DNA of 64,000 nt from Christiangramia bathymodioli (GTDB lineage: Bacteria; Bacteroidota; Bacteroidia; Flavobacteriales; Flavobacteriaceae): NCBI GenBank assembly GCA_009735695.1, contig SRSL01000001.1, forward strand, positions 1,054,048-1,118,047, in the 5' to 3' direction. Positions within the stretch are counted from its first letter, which is position 1. Each line of letters opens with the position of its first letter. The notes below the pieces were generated by a model that saw nothing but the letters and a program-made list of their open reading frames with translations, was not told the origin of the DNA and ran no database searches. This document shows positions 52,080 to 61,467 of this stretch, piece after piece. Position numbers and translations under genes: made by a program.

Positions 52080-53043
52080 ATGTATTTCCGTTAGTATCAT
52101 CTTTTCTTCCGCGTTTCTTCGGCATTTTTTTATTCTGTTCTTTCATGGCTTCGCCAATCTGGTTGGATGCCGTAAAGGACGCCACCATATTGTTGAGCAT
52201 ATCGCTTCCCGCCTGAGGTGAATTCGGTAAAAGGATAAGGTTGGTATTGGTCTCTTCACCAATTGCCTGCAGGGTATCGTAATGCTGTGTGACTACAATT
52301 AAAGCTGAAGCTTCCTGAGAATTGATGCCCACATTATTCAATACATCCACACTTTCTTCTAGTCCGCGTGCGATCTCCCTGCGTTGGTCGGCTATTCCCT
52401 GTCCCTGCAGGCGTTTGCTTTCGGCCTCCGCACGGGCTTTTGCAACGATCCTGATACGATCGGCCTCGGCGTCATACTCGGCAGCCACTTTTTCCCTTTC
52501 TGCCGCATTGATCCGGTTCATGGCGGCTTTTACCTGCACATCCGGGTCAATATCGGTTACCAGAGTTTTGATGATATCATAGCCATAAGACTGCATGGCT
52601 TCATTAAGTTCACGGTTTACGGCTATGGCAATATCGTCTTTGCGTTCAAAAACATCGTCCAGCTTCATTTTAGGCACTTCTGCGCGCACAACATCAAATA
52701 CATAGGCAGTAATCTGGTCATGCGGACTTTCGAGCTTGTAGAAGGCGTCATATACATTATCTCTTCTCACCTGGAACTGAACCGAAATTTTCAATTTAAC
52801 GAAAACATTGTCTTTAGTTTTTGTTTCAACCAGCACATCCAGTTGCTGTACCTTCAAATTGATCCTGCCTGCGACCTGGTCTATGATGGGAACTTTTAAT
52901 TGCAGTCCGGAATTCCGGATGCTGGTAAATTTTCCGAAGCGTTCGATGATCGCTGAAGTTTGTTGTTTTACGATAAAAATTCCGGAAAAAATGGTGAGAA
53001 TAGCCATTACGGCCAGGATAGGGATCAGTATTAAATTTAACAT
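52078..53043 (-). CDS. SPFH/Band 7-domain membrane protein (stomatin/QmcA-like)
   Basis: A 321-residue protein: one N-terminal membrane span (about 2-24), a Band 7 domain (about 25-190, with VKQQTSAIIERFGKF and FVKLKISVQFQV), a long coiled coil rich in Ala/Glu/Arg (AAEREKVAAEYDAEADRIRI) and a basic C-terminus (KKMPKKRGRKDD). SPFH proteins build ring-like membrane scaffolds. No NfeD partner is adjacent. Confidence 0.92.
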   Translation of the reverse strand: MLNLILIPILAVMAILTIFSGIFIVKQQTSAIIERFGKFTSIRNSGLQLKVPIIDQVAGRINLKVQQLDVLVETKTKDNVFVKLKISVQFQVRRDNVYDAFYKLESPHDQITAYVFDVVRAEVPKMKLDDVFERKDDIAIAVNRELNEAMQSYGYDIIKTLVTDIDPDVQVKAAMNRINAAEREKVAAEYDAEADRIRIVAKARAEAESKRLQGQGIADQRREIARGLEESVDVLNNVGINSQEASALIVVTQHYDTLQAIGEETNTNLILLPNSPQAGSDMLNNMVASFTASNQIGEAMKEQNKKMPKKRGRKDDTNGNT

Positions 53044-53101
53044 GACGCGATAATTATTTCTTCACAATTTAGGAATAAAAGAAATAGCGGTCACTAAAAA
53101 T

Positions 53102-53133
53102 AAAAACCCCAGTTATGTTAAGCCGGGGTTTTT
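53102..53133 (-). terminator. Terminator of gltX
   Basis: AAAAACCCC and GGGGTTTTT pair over 9 bp around a 14-nt loop; on the minus strand the stem is followed by a T-rich tail. Confidence 0.75.
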
Positions 53134-53153
53134 AAATGTTGTGGATGTATTTT

Positions 53154-54674
53154 TTATGAATCCAGGCTTATAATAGCCTTTTGGATTCGATTTAGGGTTT
53201 CTTCCTTCCCGATCATTTCCGCGATCTTGTAAAGATCAGGTCCCTGGAGTGCACCAACGAGGGCAATTCTCAAAGGCATCATTACTTTTCCGAAGCCTAC
53301 TCCTTTATCCTTGATCCAGGCTTTTACTTTTTCCTGAAGATGTTCAGCTTCAAAATTATTTTCTGCTGAAAGTAGATTGGCTAATTCCTGCATCAGGTTG
53401 TTAGTATCTTCTTTCCAGGCTTTTTTAGCATCTTTAGGTTCGAACGAAGTAGGGGAGATGAAGAAAAAATAGCCCTGATCCCAAAGATCTTCTACAAAGA
53501 CCGCTCGTTCCTTAATCAGGTCTACTACTTCGGTTATATATACTTTTTCAGCATTTACACCCTTTTCTTCCAGGACTTTTTCAAATTTTTCGGCCAGAAT
53601 TCCACTGTCCTTTTCGTGCATATAATGCTGCTGAAACCATTTGGTCTTTTCAGGATCGAATTTTGCTCCGCCTTTATGAACCCGTTCCAGTTCAAAAACA
53701 TTGGTGAGTTCTTCCAGGCTGAAAAATTCCTGTTCGGTTCCTGGGTTCCAGCCAAGGAAGGCCAGCATGTTCACCACGGCTTCCGGAAAATAACCATCTT
53801 CCCGATAACCTGCAGAAATTTCTCCTGATTTTGGATCTTTCCATTCCAGTGGAAATACCGGGAATCCCATTTTGTCTCCGTCTCTTTTGCTTAATTTACC
53901 CTTGCCCTGAGGTTTCATGATGAGTGGAAGATGTGCGAATTCCGGAGCCTGCCATCCAAATGCTCGATACAGCATATAATGTAGGGCTAGCGAAGGCAAC
54001 CATTCCTCACCGCGAATCACATGGGTGATCTCCATTAAATGATCATCCACGATATTAGCTAGGTGATAGGTAGGCATTCCGTCACTTTTATAAAGCACCT
54101 TATCGTCCAGGATGTTGGTATCTATTTCTATATCCCCGCGAATGATATCCTTCAACTTTAGCAATTCATCTTTGGGAGATTTAAACCTGATCACATACTC
54201 GTCTCCAGATTCCAGTTTTTCCTTCAGTTCTTCCTGGGACATACTAAGGGAATTCTTTAGCTTTTCCCTGTTATGCCAGTTGTAAATAAAGGTTTTGCCT
54301 TCAGCTTCATGATTTTTGCGATGGGCATCCAGTTCATCTGCGGTATCAAAAGCATAATAGGCATCGCCGGAAGCTATTAGTTTTTCAGCAAATTCACGGT
54401 ATTTATCTTTGCGTTCACTTTGCCTGTAGGGCCCAAAACCTTTTTCCTTTCCAGGACCTTCGTCAAAAGGAATTCCGCACCAGTTAAGGGATTGCACGAT
54501 ATAATCTTCGGCGCCTTCAACATATCGGTTCTGATCGGTATCCTCGATTCGAAGAACAAAATCTCCGCCGTGTTTTTTCGCGAAGAGATAGTTATACAAA
54601 GCAGTTCTCACTCCTCCAATATGAAGAGGCCCGGTTGGGCTTGGTGCAAATCTCACTCGTACTTTAGAAGACAT
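53154..54674 (-). CDS. gltX: Glutamyl-tRNA synthetase
   Basis: A 506-residue class I synthetase from ATG 54674 (MSSKVRVRFAPSPTGPLHIG). The HIGH motif is PTGPLHIGGVRTALYN and the KMSKS motif is GKLSKRDGDKMG. An ATG eight codons upstream would lie in the promoter's -7 box, so the shorter start is preferred. It charges tRNA-Glu; a separate GlnRS is encoded 4 kb away. Confidence 0.97.
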   Translation of the reverse strand: MSSKVRVRFAPSPTGPLHIGGVRTALYNYLFAKKHGGDFVLRIEDTDQNRYVEGAEDYIVQSLNWCGIPFDEGPGKEKGFGPYRQSERKDKYREFAEKLIASGDAYYAFDTADELDAHRKNHEAEGKTFIYNWHNREKLKNSLSMSQEELKEKLESGDEYVIRFKSPKDELLKLKDIIRGDIEIDTNILDDKVLYKSDGMPTYHLANIVDDHLMEITHVIRGEEWLPSLALHYMLYRAFGWQAPEFAHLPLIMKPQGKGKLSKRDGDKMGFPVFPLEWKDPKSGEISAGYREDGYFPEAVVNMLAFLGWNPGTEQEFFSLEELTNVFELERVHKGGAKFDPEKTKWFQQHYMHEKDSGILAEKFEKVLEEKGVNAEKVYITEVVDLIKERAVFVEDLWDQGYFFFISPTSFEPKDAKKAWKEDTNNLMQELANLLSAENNFEAEHLQEKVKAWIKDKGVGFGKVMMPLRIALVGALQGPDLYKIAEMIGKEETLNRIQKAIISLDS

Positions 54675-54695
54675 ATTCTCTCGGTTTTTTAGGGG

Positions 54696-54703
54696 CAAAG
54701 ATA
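54696..54703 (-). promoter_or_regulatory. -7 promoter element of gltX
   Basis: On the minus strand TATCTTTG, an exact TAnnTTTG match 21 bp before ATG 54674. Confidence 0.5.
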
Positions 54704-54794
54704 CAACCTTCTGTTACCAATCCTAAACATGCGGCTTGATTGAAAAATTAAGTACGAATTTTATTGTATTTTTAAGGAAACATTGCTTTTGAAA

Positions 54795-57700
54795 ATGGAG
54801 AATTTCGGACTGGTGAAGAGGAAGCTGGAAGCTTTCGTAAAGAAATATTATGTAAATGAGATCATCAAAGGGGGAATCCTGTTCCTGGCCATTGGCGCGC
54901 TTTACTTTTTGCTGGTAGTTGGTCTTGAAAACTTTCTGTGGCTTGACACTTCAGGCCGAAGGATCCTGTTCTGGCTGTTCATTCTGATCGAAATCGCCTT
55001 GTTTTCTTATTATATGCTGATCCCTGCACTTAAAGTCTTCAAAATCTCCAGGGGGATCAATGAATTTCAGGCTTCGGAAATTATTGGAAAGCATTTTCCC
55101 GAGGTAAATGATAAACTCACCAATCTGTTGCAGCTGCGTAAAAACTCAGTAGATTCTGAATTGTTACTGGCCAGTATAGAGCAACGCTCCAAACAACTTC
55201 AGCCCATTCCTTTTACCAAAGCAGTCGACCTCAAAAAGAATAAATATTACCTGAGATATCTTGTTTTTCCTTTTTTGATCATCTTCGGTTTGATAATCGC
55301 AGGAAAGGCTGAACTGATCACAAACAGCTTCGGAAGGATCTCGAATTATAATACCGTTTATACCAAGCCGGCTCCTTTTCAATTTCTGATCCAGAATTCA
55401 GACCTGAAGGAACTGGAAGGGGAAGATTATTTGCTGAAGCTTCAAACTGTTGGTGAGTATTTCCCCGAAATGATTCAGATCGAATTTGAAGACGGGCAGG
55501 CATATATGAAACAAACTGCGCCGGGTACTTTTGAATATCGGTTTAATAATCTTAACAGGGATGTTGAATTCAGGCTAAGATCAAACGAGGTGGAATCGCC
55601 CTTATATAATCTGGAAGTGGTGAAAGTACCTAAACTGCTCAATTTCGAGATGCAGTTGGATTATCCTGCCTATACCGGGCTAAGCGGTGAGAATTTAAGC
55701 AGCACCGGCAATGTGACCGTGCCAGAAGGAACCAGGATCAATTGGAAGTTCAACACCCGTCATGCGGAAGTGATCAATTTTAGTGCCTACGACTCCTTGA
55801 TCAAAATTCCTGTTTCTTCAAATGAGGGGTCTCACGAGCGTGTTCTACGAGCTAATTTTCCATATTCTCTAAGTGCTTCCAATGCTGAAGTGAAGGAATA
55901 TGAGAAACTGGATTATGAAATTCAGGTAGTGAAGGATGAGAGCCCAAAGATCCAGGTTGCGAGGCAAATAGATTCTTTAGATGCTGAAATTCAGTATTTT
56001 AAAGGTGATGTTTCCGATGATTATGGTTTAAGCAAACTTCGAATCGTTTATTATCCGGCTGAGCAGCAGGATAGTATCCAATCTTCAGAAATTTCGGTGG
56101 CCAGGGAAAGTTTTGACCAGTTCCATTATAGTTTCCCGGGTGATCTTCCACTTCAGAACGGCATCTCCTATGAGTTTTATTTTCAGGTGTTCGATAATGA
56201 TGCGGTGAATGGTTCAAAATCGGCACGGAGTGAAACCTTTTCTTTTCGGAAGAAAACGGTCGATGAGCTCGAGAATCAGAATCTACAGGAACAGAATGAT
56301 GCCATTAGAAAAATAGGGGAGCAGCTGGATGATTTTGAACGTAGCGAAGAGGAGTTAAAGGAGATTTCCAGGATAGAAAAGGAAAGAGAGGAGCTGAACT
56401 ACAACGAACGGAAAAAACTGGAGGAATTCCTGAAAAGACAAAAGCAGCAGAACGAAATGATGCGTTCCTATTCTGAAAAGCTGGATAGGAATCTTGAAAA
56501 GAACAGGTCCGATGATCCGTCTTCGATGGAAAAGGAATTATCAAAACGACTTGAGAATACTGAAAAACGGCTGGAGGAAAATGAAGCTCTTTTGAAAGAA
56601 TTGGAAAAGTATTCTGAAAAGATACAGAAGGAAGATCTGGGTAAAAAGCTGGAAGAATTATCCAAACAAAATCAGAATAATCAGCGAAACCTGGAACAGT
56701 TGTTAGAGCTAACTAAACGATATTATGTAGAAGAAAAGAAACAAAAATTAGCTCGGGATCTTGAAAATTTGGCTGAAAAGCAGGAACAGATCTCTGATGA
56801 TGAAAAGGAAAATACCGAGGAAAATCAGGAAAAACTGAATGAAGAATTTCAGGAATTCAGGGAACAGATGGATGAACTGGAAAAGGAAAACCAGGCTTTA
56901 AAACAGCCTAATGATCTGGGTAGGGAAGAAATAGATGAAGAGAGTATTCAGAAAGATCAGAAAGAGGCTGGAGAGCAACTCCAGCAGAACAATAAAAAAG
57001 AGGCAGGGGAGAAGCAGAAGGATGCTGCTAAAAAGATGAAACAAATGAGCCAGCAAATGCAGCAACAAAGTATGCAGCAACAAATGCAGCAACTAAAAGC
57101 CGACGCCAGAACGCTAAGGCAGATCGTTGATAATCTAATCGTTTTTTCATTTGAGCAGGAAGCCTTGTTAAAGCGTTTCAAAACCATCCAGCAGAACAAT
57201 CCACAATATGCCGCCAAGCTAAAAGAACAGAGCAATCTTCGGGAAAATTTCCGTCATATCGACGATAGTTTATACGCGCTGGCTTTGCGAAATCCCATGA
57301 TCAATGAGCCTATTACCGATAAGCTTACGGATGTAGAATTCGATATTGAAAAGGCACTTGAGAGGTTGTCTGAAAATGAGATTCCGCAGGGAACCTCCAG
57401 CCAACAGTATGTCGTTACTGGTGCCAATGATCTGGCCAATTTATTGGAAAGCATTTTGAATTCCATGCAGCAAATGATGGCCAATCCCCAAATGGGTAGT
57501 GGACAGGGAGAACAGGAATTTCAATTACCCGATATCATCAAAGGCCAGGAGCAGTTAATGGAACAGCTACAGGAGGGCATGGAAAAGAAACAAAAGCAGG
57601 GGCAACAGGAGGGTGAAACCAATTCCCAGGGTGAAGGTGAAAATGGAGAGTTATATGAAATCTATAAAGAGCAACAAATGCTGCGTATGCAAATGGAGCA

Positions 57701-58046
57701 GCTTTTGAAAGAAAATGGAATTGAAGAAGGTGGCTCGCCTGCCGACGAAATGAAAGAAATTGAAGAGCAATTGCTGGATAAGGGTTTTGATCCGGAAACG
57801 GTAAAAAGAATGCAGCAACTTCAATACGAACTGCTGGAATTCGAAAAAGCCAGGCAGTTACAAGGGAATTCTTCCGAAAGAAAATCTGAAACCAATGAAA
57901 CCGAGTACAGGAATCAACTTCAGAATCAGATTGATAAGGCAAAAGAATATTTTAATTCTACTGAAATTTTAAACAGACAAATCTTACCTTTGCGCCAAAT
58001 TTACAGAGAGAAAGTAAAGGAATATTTTGGAAAAGGGAGAGATTAA
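54795..58046 (+). CDS. DUF4175-family large membrane coiled-coil protein
   Basis: A 1083-residue protein from ATG 54795. Two membrane segments near the N-terminus (about 25-45 and 55-75) and a third (about 150-170) precede a beta-rich periplasmic part (about 190-475). A very long Glu/Gln/Lys-rich coiled coil follows (about 490-760, with MSQQMQQQSMQQQMQQLKAD), then another helical, Gln-rich region to the end. The family is widespread in Bacteroidota and has no known biochemical role; a structural or envelope role is plausible. The end overlaps ybeY by 20 bp. Confidence 0.85.
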   Translation: MENFGLVKRKLEAFVKKYYVNEIIKGGILFLAIGALYFLLVVGLENFLWLDTSGRRILFWLFILIEIALFSYYMLIPALKVFKISRGINEFQASEIIGKHFPEVNDKLTNLLQLRKNSVDSELLLASIEQRSKQLQPIPFTKAVDLKKNKYYLRYLVFPFLIIFGLIIAGKAELITNSFGRISNYNTVYTKPAPFQFLIQNSDLKELEGEDYLLKLQTVGEYFPEMIQIEFEDGQAYMKQTAPGTFEYRFNNLNRDVEFRLRSNEVESPLYNLEVVKVPKLLNFEMQLDYPAYTGLSGENLSSTGNVTVPEGTRINWKFNTRHAEVINFSAYDSLIKIPVSSNEGSHERVLRANFPYSLSASNAEVKEYEKLDYEIQVVKDESPKIQVARQIDSLDAEIQYFKGDVSDDYGLSKLRIVYYPAEQQDSIQSSEISVARESFDQFHYSFPGDLPLQNGISYEFYFQVFDNDAVNGSKSARSETFSFRKKTVDELENQNLQEQNDAIRKIGEQLDDFERSEEELKEISRIEKEREELNYNERKKLEEFLKRQKQQNEMMRSYSEKLDRNLEKNRSDDPSSMEKELSKRLENTEKRLEENEALLKELEKYSEKIQKEDLGKKLEELSKQNQNNQRNLEQLLELTKRYYVEEKKQKLARDLENLAEKQEQISDDEKENTEENQEKLNEEFQEFREQMDELEKENQALKQPNDLGREEIDEESIQKDQKEAGEQLQQNNKKEAGEKQKDAAKKMKQMSQQMQQQSMQQQMQQLKADARTLRQIVDNLIVFSFEQEALLKRFKTIQQNNPQYAAKLKEQSNLRENFRHIDDSLYALALRNPMINEPITDKLTDVEFDIEKALERLSENEIPQGTSSQQYVVTGANDLANLLESILNSMQQMMANPQMGSGQGEQEFQLPDIIKGQEQLMEQLQEGMEKKQKQGQQEGETNSQGEGENGELYEIYKEQQMLRMQMEQLLKENGIEEGGSPADEMKEIEEQLLDKGFDPETVKRMQQLQYELLEFEKARQLQGNSSERKSETNETEYRNQLQNQIDKAKEYFNSTEILNRQILPLRQIYREKVKEYFGKGRD

Positions 58047-58458
58047 TTTTTTTGCCGAAAACAGCTTCGAATTAAAAGAAGAGTCGGCCTACAGAAATTG
58101 GGTGGAAAGGGTTATCGAATCGGAAGATAAATACCAGGGCGATATCAATTTCATATTCTGCGATGACGAGTATCTTCACGAAATCAATGTTCAATATCTT
58201 TCTCATGATACCTATACCGATATTATCAGCTTTGATAATTCCATAGGTACTACTTTACACGGCGATATTTTTATCAGTACCGAACGGGTAGCTGAAAATG
58301 CTTCGGAATTCGGAACGGATTTTGACAAAGAATTGAAACGTGTAATGATTCACGGCGTATTGCATTTTTGCGGATATAAGGATAAAACTGAAAGTGAAAA
58401 GGAATTAATGCGACGTAAGGAAGAAGAAAAAATGGAATTGTTCCACGTGGAACAATAG
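58027..58458 (+). CDS. ybeY: Endoribonuclease YbeY, rRNA maturation factor
   Basis: A 143-residue protein that seems to start at TTG 58027, inside the end of the preceding gene (20-bp overlap), which suggests translational coupling. Core features are YLSHDTYTDIISFDNSIG, LHGDIFISTERV and the zinc site HGVLHFCGYKD; the third ligand His of E. coli YbeY (His124) is Asp here. The C-terminal residues FHVEQ are encoded by a parS-like palindrome. YbeY processes rRNA and checks late 30S subunits. Confidence 0.92.
   Translation: MEKGEINFFAENSFELKEESAYRNWVERVIESEDKYQGDINFIFCDDEYLHEINVQYLSHDTYTDIISFDNSIGTTLHGDIFISTERVAENASEFGTDFDKELKRVMIHGVLHFCGYKDKTESEKELMRRKEEEKMELFHVEQ
58437..58456. promoter_or_regulatory. 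parS-like site inside the 3' end of ybeY
   Basis: ATTGTTCCACGTGGAACAAT is a perfect 20-bp palindrome whose core TGTTCCACGTGGAACA matches 14 of 16 positions of the Bacillus parS sequence TGTTTCACGTGAAACA; both changes are symmetric. It is the likely ParB binding and loading site. Confidence 0.75.
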
Positions 58459-58476
58459 AAAAAAATCGAGTTTTAT

Positions 58477-60348
58477 ATGTTCGAAAAAGAGTATGATGTA
58501 ATTGTTGTTGGAGCTGGGCATGCCGGTAGTGAAGCTGCTGCCGCTGCCGCAAATATGGGTAGCAAAACCTTGCTTATTACCATGAATCTCCAGAACATTG
58601 CTCAAATGAGTTGTAATCCTGCTATGGGTGGTATCGCTAAAGGACAAATTGTTCGTGAAATCGATGCCATGGGAGGCTATAGCGGTATCGTGAGTGATAC
58701 CAGCGCTATTCAATTCAAAATGCTCAACAAATCCAAGGGACCTGCAATGTGGAGTCCGAGGGTTCAAAGCGACCGAATGAGGTTTGCGGAGGACTGGAGG
58801 ATGAAACTGGAACAAACTCCAAACCTGGATTTTTACCAGGAAATGGTTGCTGGCCTCATCATAAAAAATGATAGGGTAGTGGGAGTGAAAACTTCCCTTG
58901 GTTTAGAAGTAAAAGCCAAAAGCGTTATCTGTACCAACGGAACTTTTTTAAACGGATTGATCCATATTGGCGATAAGCAATTTGGTGGTGGTCGAGCCGG
59001 GGAAAGGGCGGCTACTGGAATTACTGCCGATCTAATTGAAGCTGGTTTTGAAGCCGGCAGAATGAAAACCGGTACGCCTCCAAGAGTTGACGGAAGGTCT
59101 CTGGATTACTCAAAAATGACCGAGCAACCCGGGGATGATATACCCGGAAAATTCTCTTTTTCTGACGAAACTCAACCGCTGAAAAAGCAACGCTCCTGTT
59201 ATATGACCTATACTTCTAATGAGGTTCATGAGATCCTGAAAGAAGGTTTTGACAGGTCACCAATGTTCAATGGTAGAATTAAAAGTATTGGTCCCAGATA
59301 TTGCCCTTCCATAGAGGATAAGATCAATCGCTTTGCAGATAAAGATCGTCATCAATTGTTCGTGGAGCCTGAAGGTTGGAACACCGTTGAAGTTTATGTA
59401 AACGGATTCTCTACTTCCCTTCCAGAGGATGTGCAGTATAAAGCATTAAGATCGGTCGCTGGCTTTGAGAACGTAAAATTCTTTCGACCTGGTTATGCGA
59501 TCGAATACGATTATTTTCCACCTACCCAATTGAAACATACACTTGAAACCAAACTTGTTGAAGGTTTGTATTTCGCTGGTCAGATTAACGGAACTACGGG
59601 TTATGAAGAAGCGGCCTGCCAGGGTATGATGGCAGGTATAAATGCTGCGCTAAAAGTCCAGGAAAAGGATGAATTTATCCTGAAACGTAATGAGGCTTAT
59701 ATAGGAGTTTTAATTGATGATCTCATTACAAAAGGCACCGAGGAGCCTTATAGAATGTTTACTTCACGTGCTGAATATCGTACTCTTCTAAGACAGGATA
59801 ATGCCGATTTCAGGTTAACTGAAAAGTCTTATAATTTAGGTCTGGCTTCTGAAGAGCGTATGCGAAAGATGGAACGTAAAAAAGAAAAATCACTTAAGTT
59901 CGTTCAGTATTTGAAAGACCTAAGTGTGGTTCCTGAAGAGGCAAATCCGGTTTTGGAGGAAAAGAAATCCTCCCCGATGAAACAAAGCGATAAGGTTTTT
60001 AAAGTCTTTTCAAGACCTCAGATCACCATGGAAGATATCAAGAATTTTTCCGGTGTTCAAACGTTTATTGAAGAGGAGGAACTCGACGAAGAGATGATCG
60101 AGCAAACCGAAATACAGGTAAAATATTCCGGGTATATTGAAAAGGAAAAGAACAATGCCGATAAGTTAAACCGACTCGAAGATATACGGATTCCTTCTAA
60201 TTTCGATTATTCTAAAATCAAATCCATGTCATTCGAGGCACGTGAAAAATTGAGAAAAGTTCAACCCGCTACAGTTTCACAAGCATCGAGAATTAGTGGA
60301 GTGAGTCCGAACGATATTTCGGTGCTGTTGGTTTATATGGGTAGATAA
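58477..60348 (+). CDS. mnmG: tRNA uridine-5-carboxymethylaminomethyl modification enzyme MnmG (GidA)
   Basis: A 623-residue FAD protein: the dinucleotide-binding motif VIVVGAGHAGSEAAAAAANM at the start, MSCNPAMGGIAKGQIVREID, the GidA block GLYFAGQINGTTGYEEAACQ and a helical C-terminal domain that ends in the usual VQPATVSQASRISGVSPNDI. With MnmE it modifies the wobble uridine of several tRNAs. It is flanked on both sides by parS-like sites. Confidence 0.97.
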   Translation: MFEKEYDVIVVGAGHAGSEAAAAAANMGSKTLLITMNLQNIAQMSCNPAMGGIAKGQIVREIDAMGGYSGIVSDTSAIQFKMLNKSKGPAMWSPRVQSDRMRFAEDWRMKLEQTPNLDFYQEMVAGLIIKNDRVVGVKTSLGLEVKAKSVICTNGTFLNGLIHIGDKQFGGGRAGERAATGITADLIEAGFEAGRMKTGTPPRVDGRSLDYSKMTEQPGDDIPGKFSFSDETQPLKKQRSCYMTYTSNEVHEILKEGFDRSPMFNGRIKSIGPRYCPSIEDKINRFADKDRHQLFVEPEGWNTVEVYVNGFSTSLPEDVQYKALRSVAGFENVKFFRPGYAIEYDYFPPTQLKHTLETKLVEGLYFAGQINGTTGYEEAACQGMMAGINAALKVQEKDEFILKRNEAYIGVLIDDLITKGTEEPYRMFTSRAEYRTLLRQDNADFRLTEKSYNLGLASEERMRKMERKKEKSLKFVQYLKDLSVVPEEANPVLEEKKSSPMKQSDKVFKVFSRPQITMEDIKNFSGVQTFIEEEELDEEMIEQTEIQVKYSGYIEKEKNNADKLNRLEDIRIPSNFDYSKIKSMSFEAREKLRKVQPATVSQASRISGVSPNDISVLLVYMGR

Positions 60349-60357
60349 TATAGTTCA

Positions 60358-60373
60358 TGTTCCACGTGGAACA
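60358..60373. promoter_or_regulatory. Second parS-like site, downstream of mnmG
   Basis: TGTTCCACGTGGAACA, identical to the core at 58439-58454, in the 38-bp spacer between mnmG and the methyltransferase gene. Confidence 0.75.
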
Positions 60374-60386
60374 AATGCTTTTTTAA

Positions 60387-61262
60387 TTGGTAAAAAATTC
60401 AGAAAAAAATACTCCGGAAATCGAATCTGAAAGCGTATTGGTTTGCAAGGATCATCTGTTAAGTGGAGAAGAATTTTCTATTTCAGAATACCAACCGGGA
60501 ATTCTGAAAACAGATCCGGTACCAGAAAATCTTTCTTCCTATTACGAAAGTGAGGCTTATATTTCACATCGCGATTCTTCCAGATCTGTTCAGGATAAAG
60601 TTTATCAATTTGTAAAATCCTATATGCTCGATCAAAAAGCAAAATGGATTTCCAAAGAGAAAGCGAGAGGAAAAATTCTGGATTTTGGAGCCGGCACCGG
60701 TGAGTTTTTAAAAAAGATGAAATCCCGTGGTTGGGAAATCGAAGGAGTGGAACCCAGTGAAACAGCTCGTGATTTTGCCAGAAAAAAAGACCTGATTCTT
60801 AAATCTCACCTGGACGAAATTTCAAATCAGAAATTTGATGTGATAAGTCTTTGGCATGTGTTGGAACATATTCCAGATTATGAGTTGCATCTCCAGAAAT
60901 TTTATGATCTACTCGTGGAGGATGGAATATTGATAATCGCCGTTCCAAATTTTAATTCTTACGATGCTCAATTTTACAAAGAATTTTGGGCGGCCTGGGA
61001 TGTGCCCAGACATCTTTGGCATTTTTCAAGAAACGGACTTAAAAACAAACTTTCAAATTTTGGATTTTCCCTACTCAGGGAAGAGCCGTTGAAATTCGAT
61101 TCTTTTTATGTGAGCTTGTTGAGCGAAAAAAATAAAACAGGAAGCTCTAATCCTTTTAATGCCTTTTACCAGGGTTTAAAATCGAATCAAAGGGCTAAAT
61201 CAACCGGAGAGTATTCGTCTATTGCCTATTTCTTTCAAAAAACATCTAAAAATCGATTTTAA
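60387..61262 (+). CDS. Class I SAM-dependent methyltransferase
   Basis: A 291-residue protein starting at TTG 60387 (an in-frame stop lies just upstream, and no ATG comes before the conserved part). The SAM motif is GKILDFGAGTGEFLKKM, followed by FDVISLWHVLEHIPDYE and LIIAVPNFNSYDA. The first 90 residues form an extra domain with YYESEAYISHRDSSRSVQDK, as in Methyltransf_23 proteins of Bacteroidota. The substrate is unknown. Confidence 0.9.
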   Translation: MVKNSEKNTPEIESESVLVCKDHLLSGEEFSISEYQPGILKTDPVPENLSSYYESEAYISHRDSSRSVQDKVYQFVKSYMLDQKAKWISKEKARGKILDFGAGTGEFLKKMKSRGWEIEGVEPSETARDFARKKDLILKSHLDEISNQKFDVISLWHVLEHIPDYELHLQKFYDLLVEDGILIIAVPNFNSYDAQFYKEFWAAWDVPRHLWHFSRNGLKNKLSNFGFSLLREEPLKFDSFYVSLLSEKNKTGSSNPFNAFYQGLKSNQRAKSTGEYSSIAYFFQKTSKNRF

Positions 61263-61280
61263 GGCGTTTTAAGGCGTTTT
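61261..61280 (+). repeat. Tandem 10-bp duplication after the methyltransferase gene
   Basis: AAGGCGTTTT occurs twice in tandem, starting in the stop codon. It looks like a small replication-slippage duplication. The remaining 190 bp to the next gene are AT-rich with only the promoter below. Confidence 0.6.
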
Positions 61281-61441
61281 TAGATCTTTTGTTATATCAA
61301 CCTCTATTTGTGTTCGGTTAATTCGGCATTGGCTTTCTAAAAAAGTTAATTTTAATAGAATGATCTTATTAAATAATTTTTAATGATAAGTAAATATTAT
61401 AACGTAGAATTAAATAAAATTTCAGGCAAAGAATAGTTTTT

Positions 61442-61449
61442 TACATTTG
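61442..61449 (+). promoter_or_regulatory. -7 promoter element of the OmpH-like gene
   Basis: TACATTTG is an exact TAnnTTTG match, 18 bp before the ATG at 61468. Confidence 0.5.
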
Positions 61450-61467
61450 TCGTTCAAAACAAAAATT

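Noticed and set aside
56898-57235. Minus-strand Leu/Cys-rich frames opposite the DUF4175 gene
   Set aside because: They are the complement of the Gln/Glu/Lys-rich coiled coil and have no independent support.
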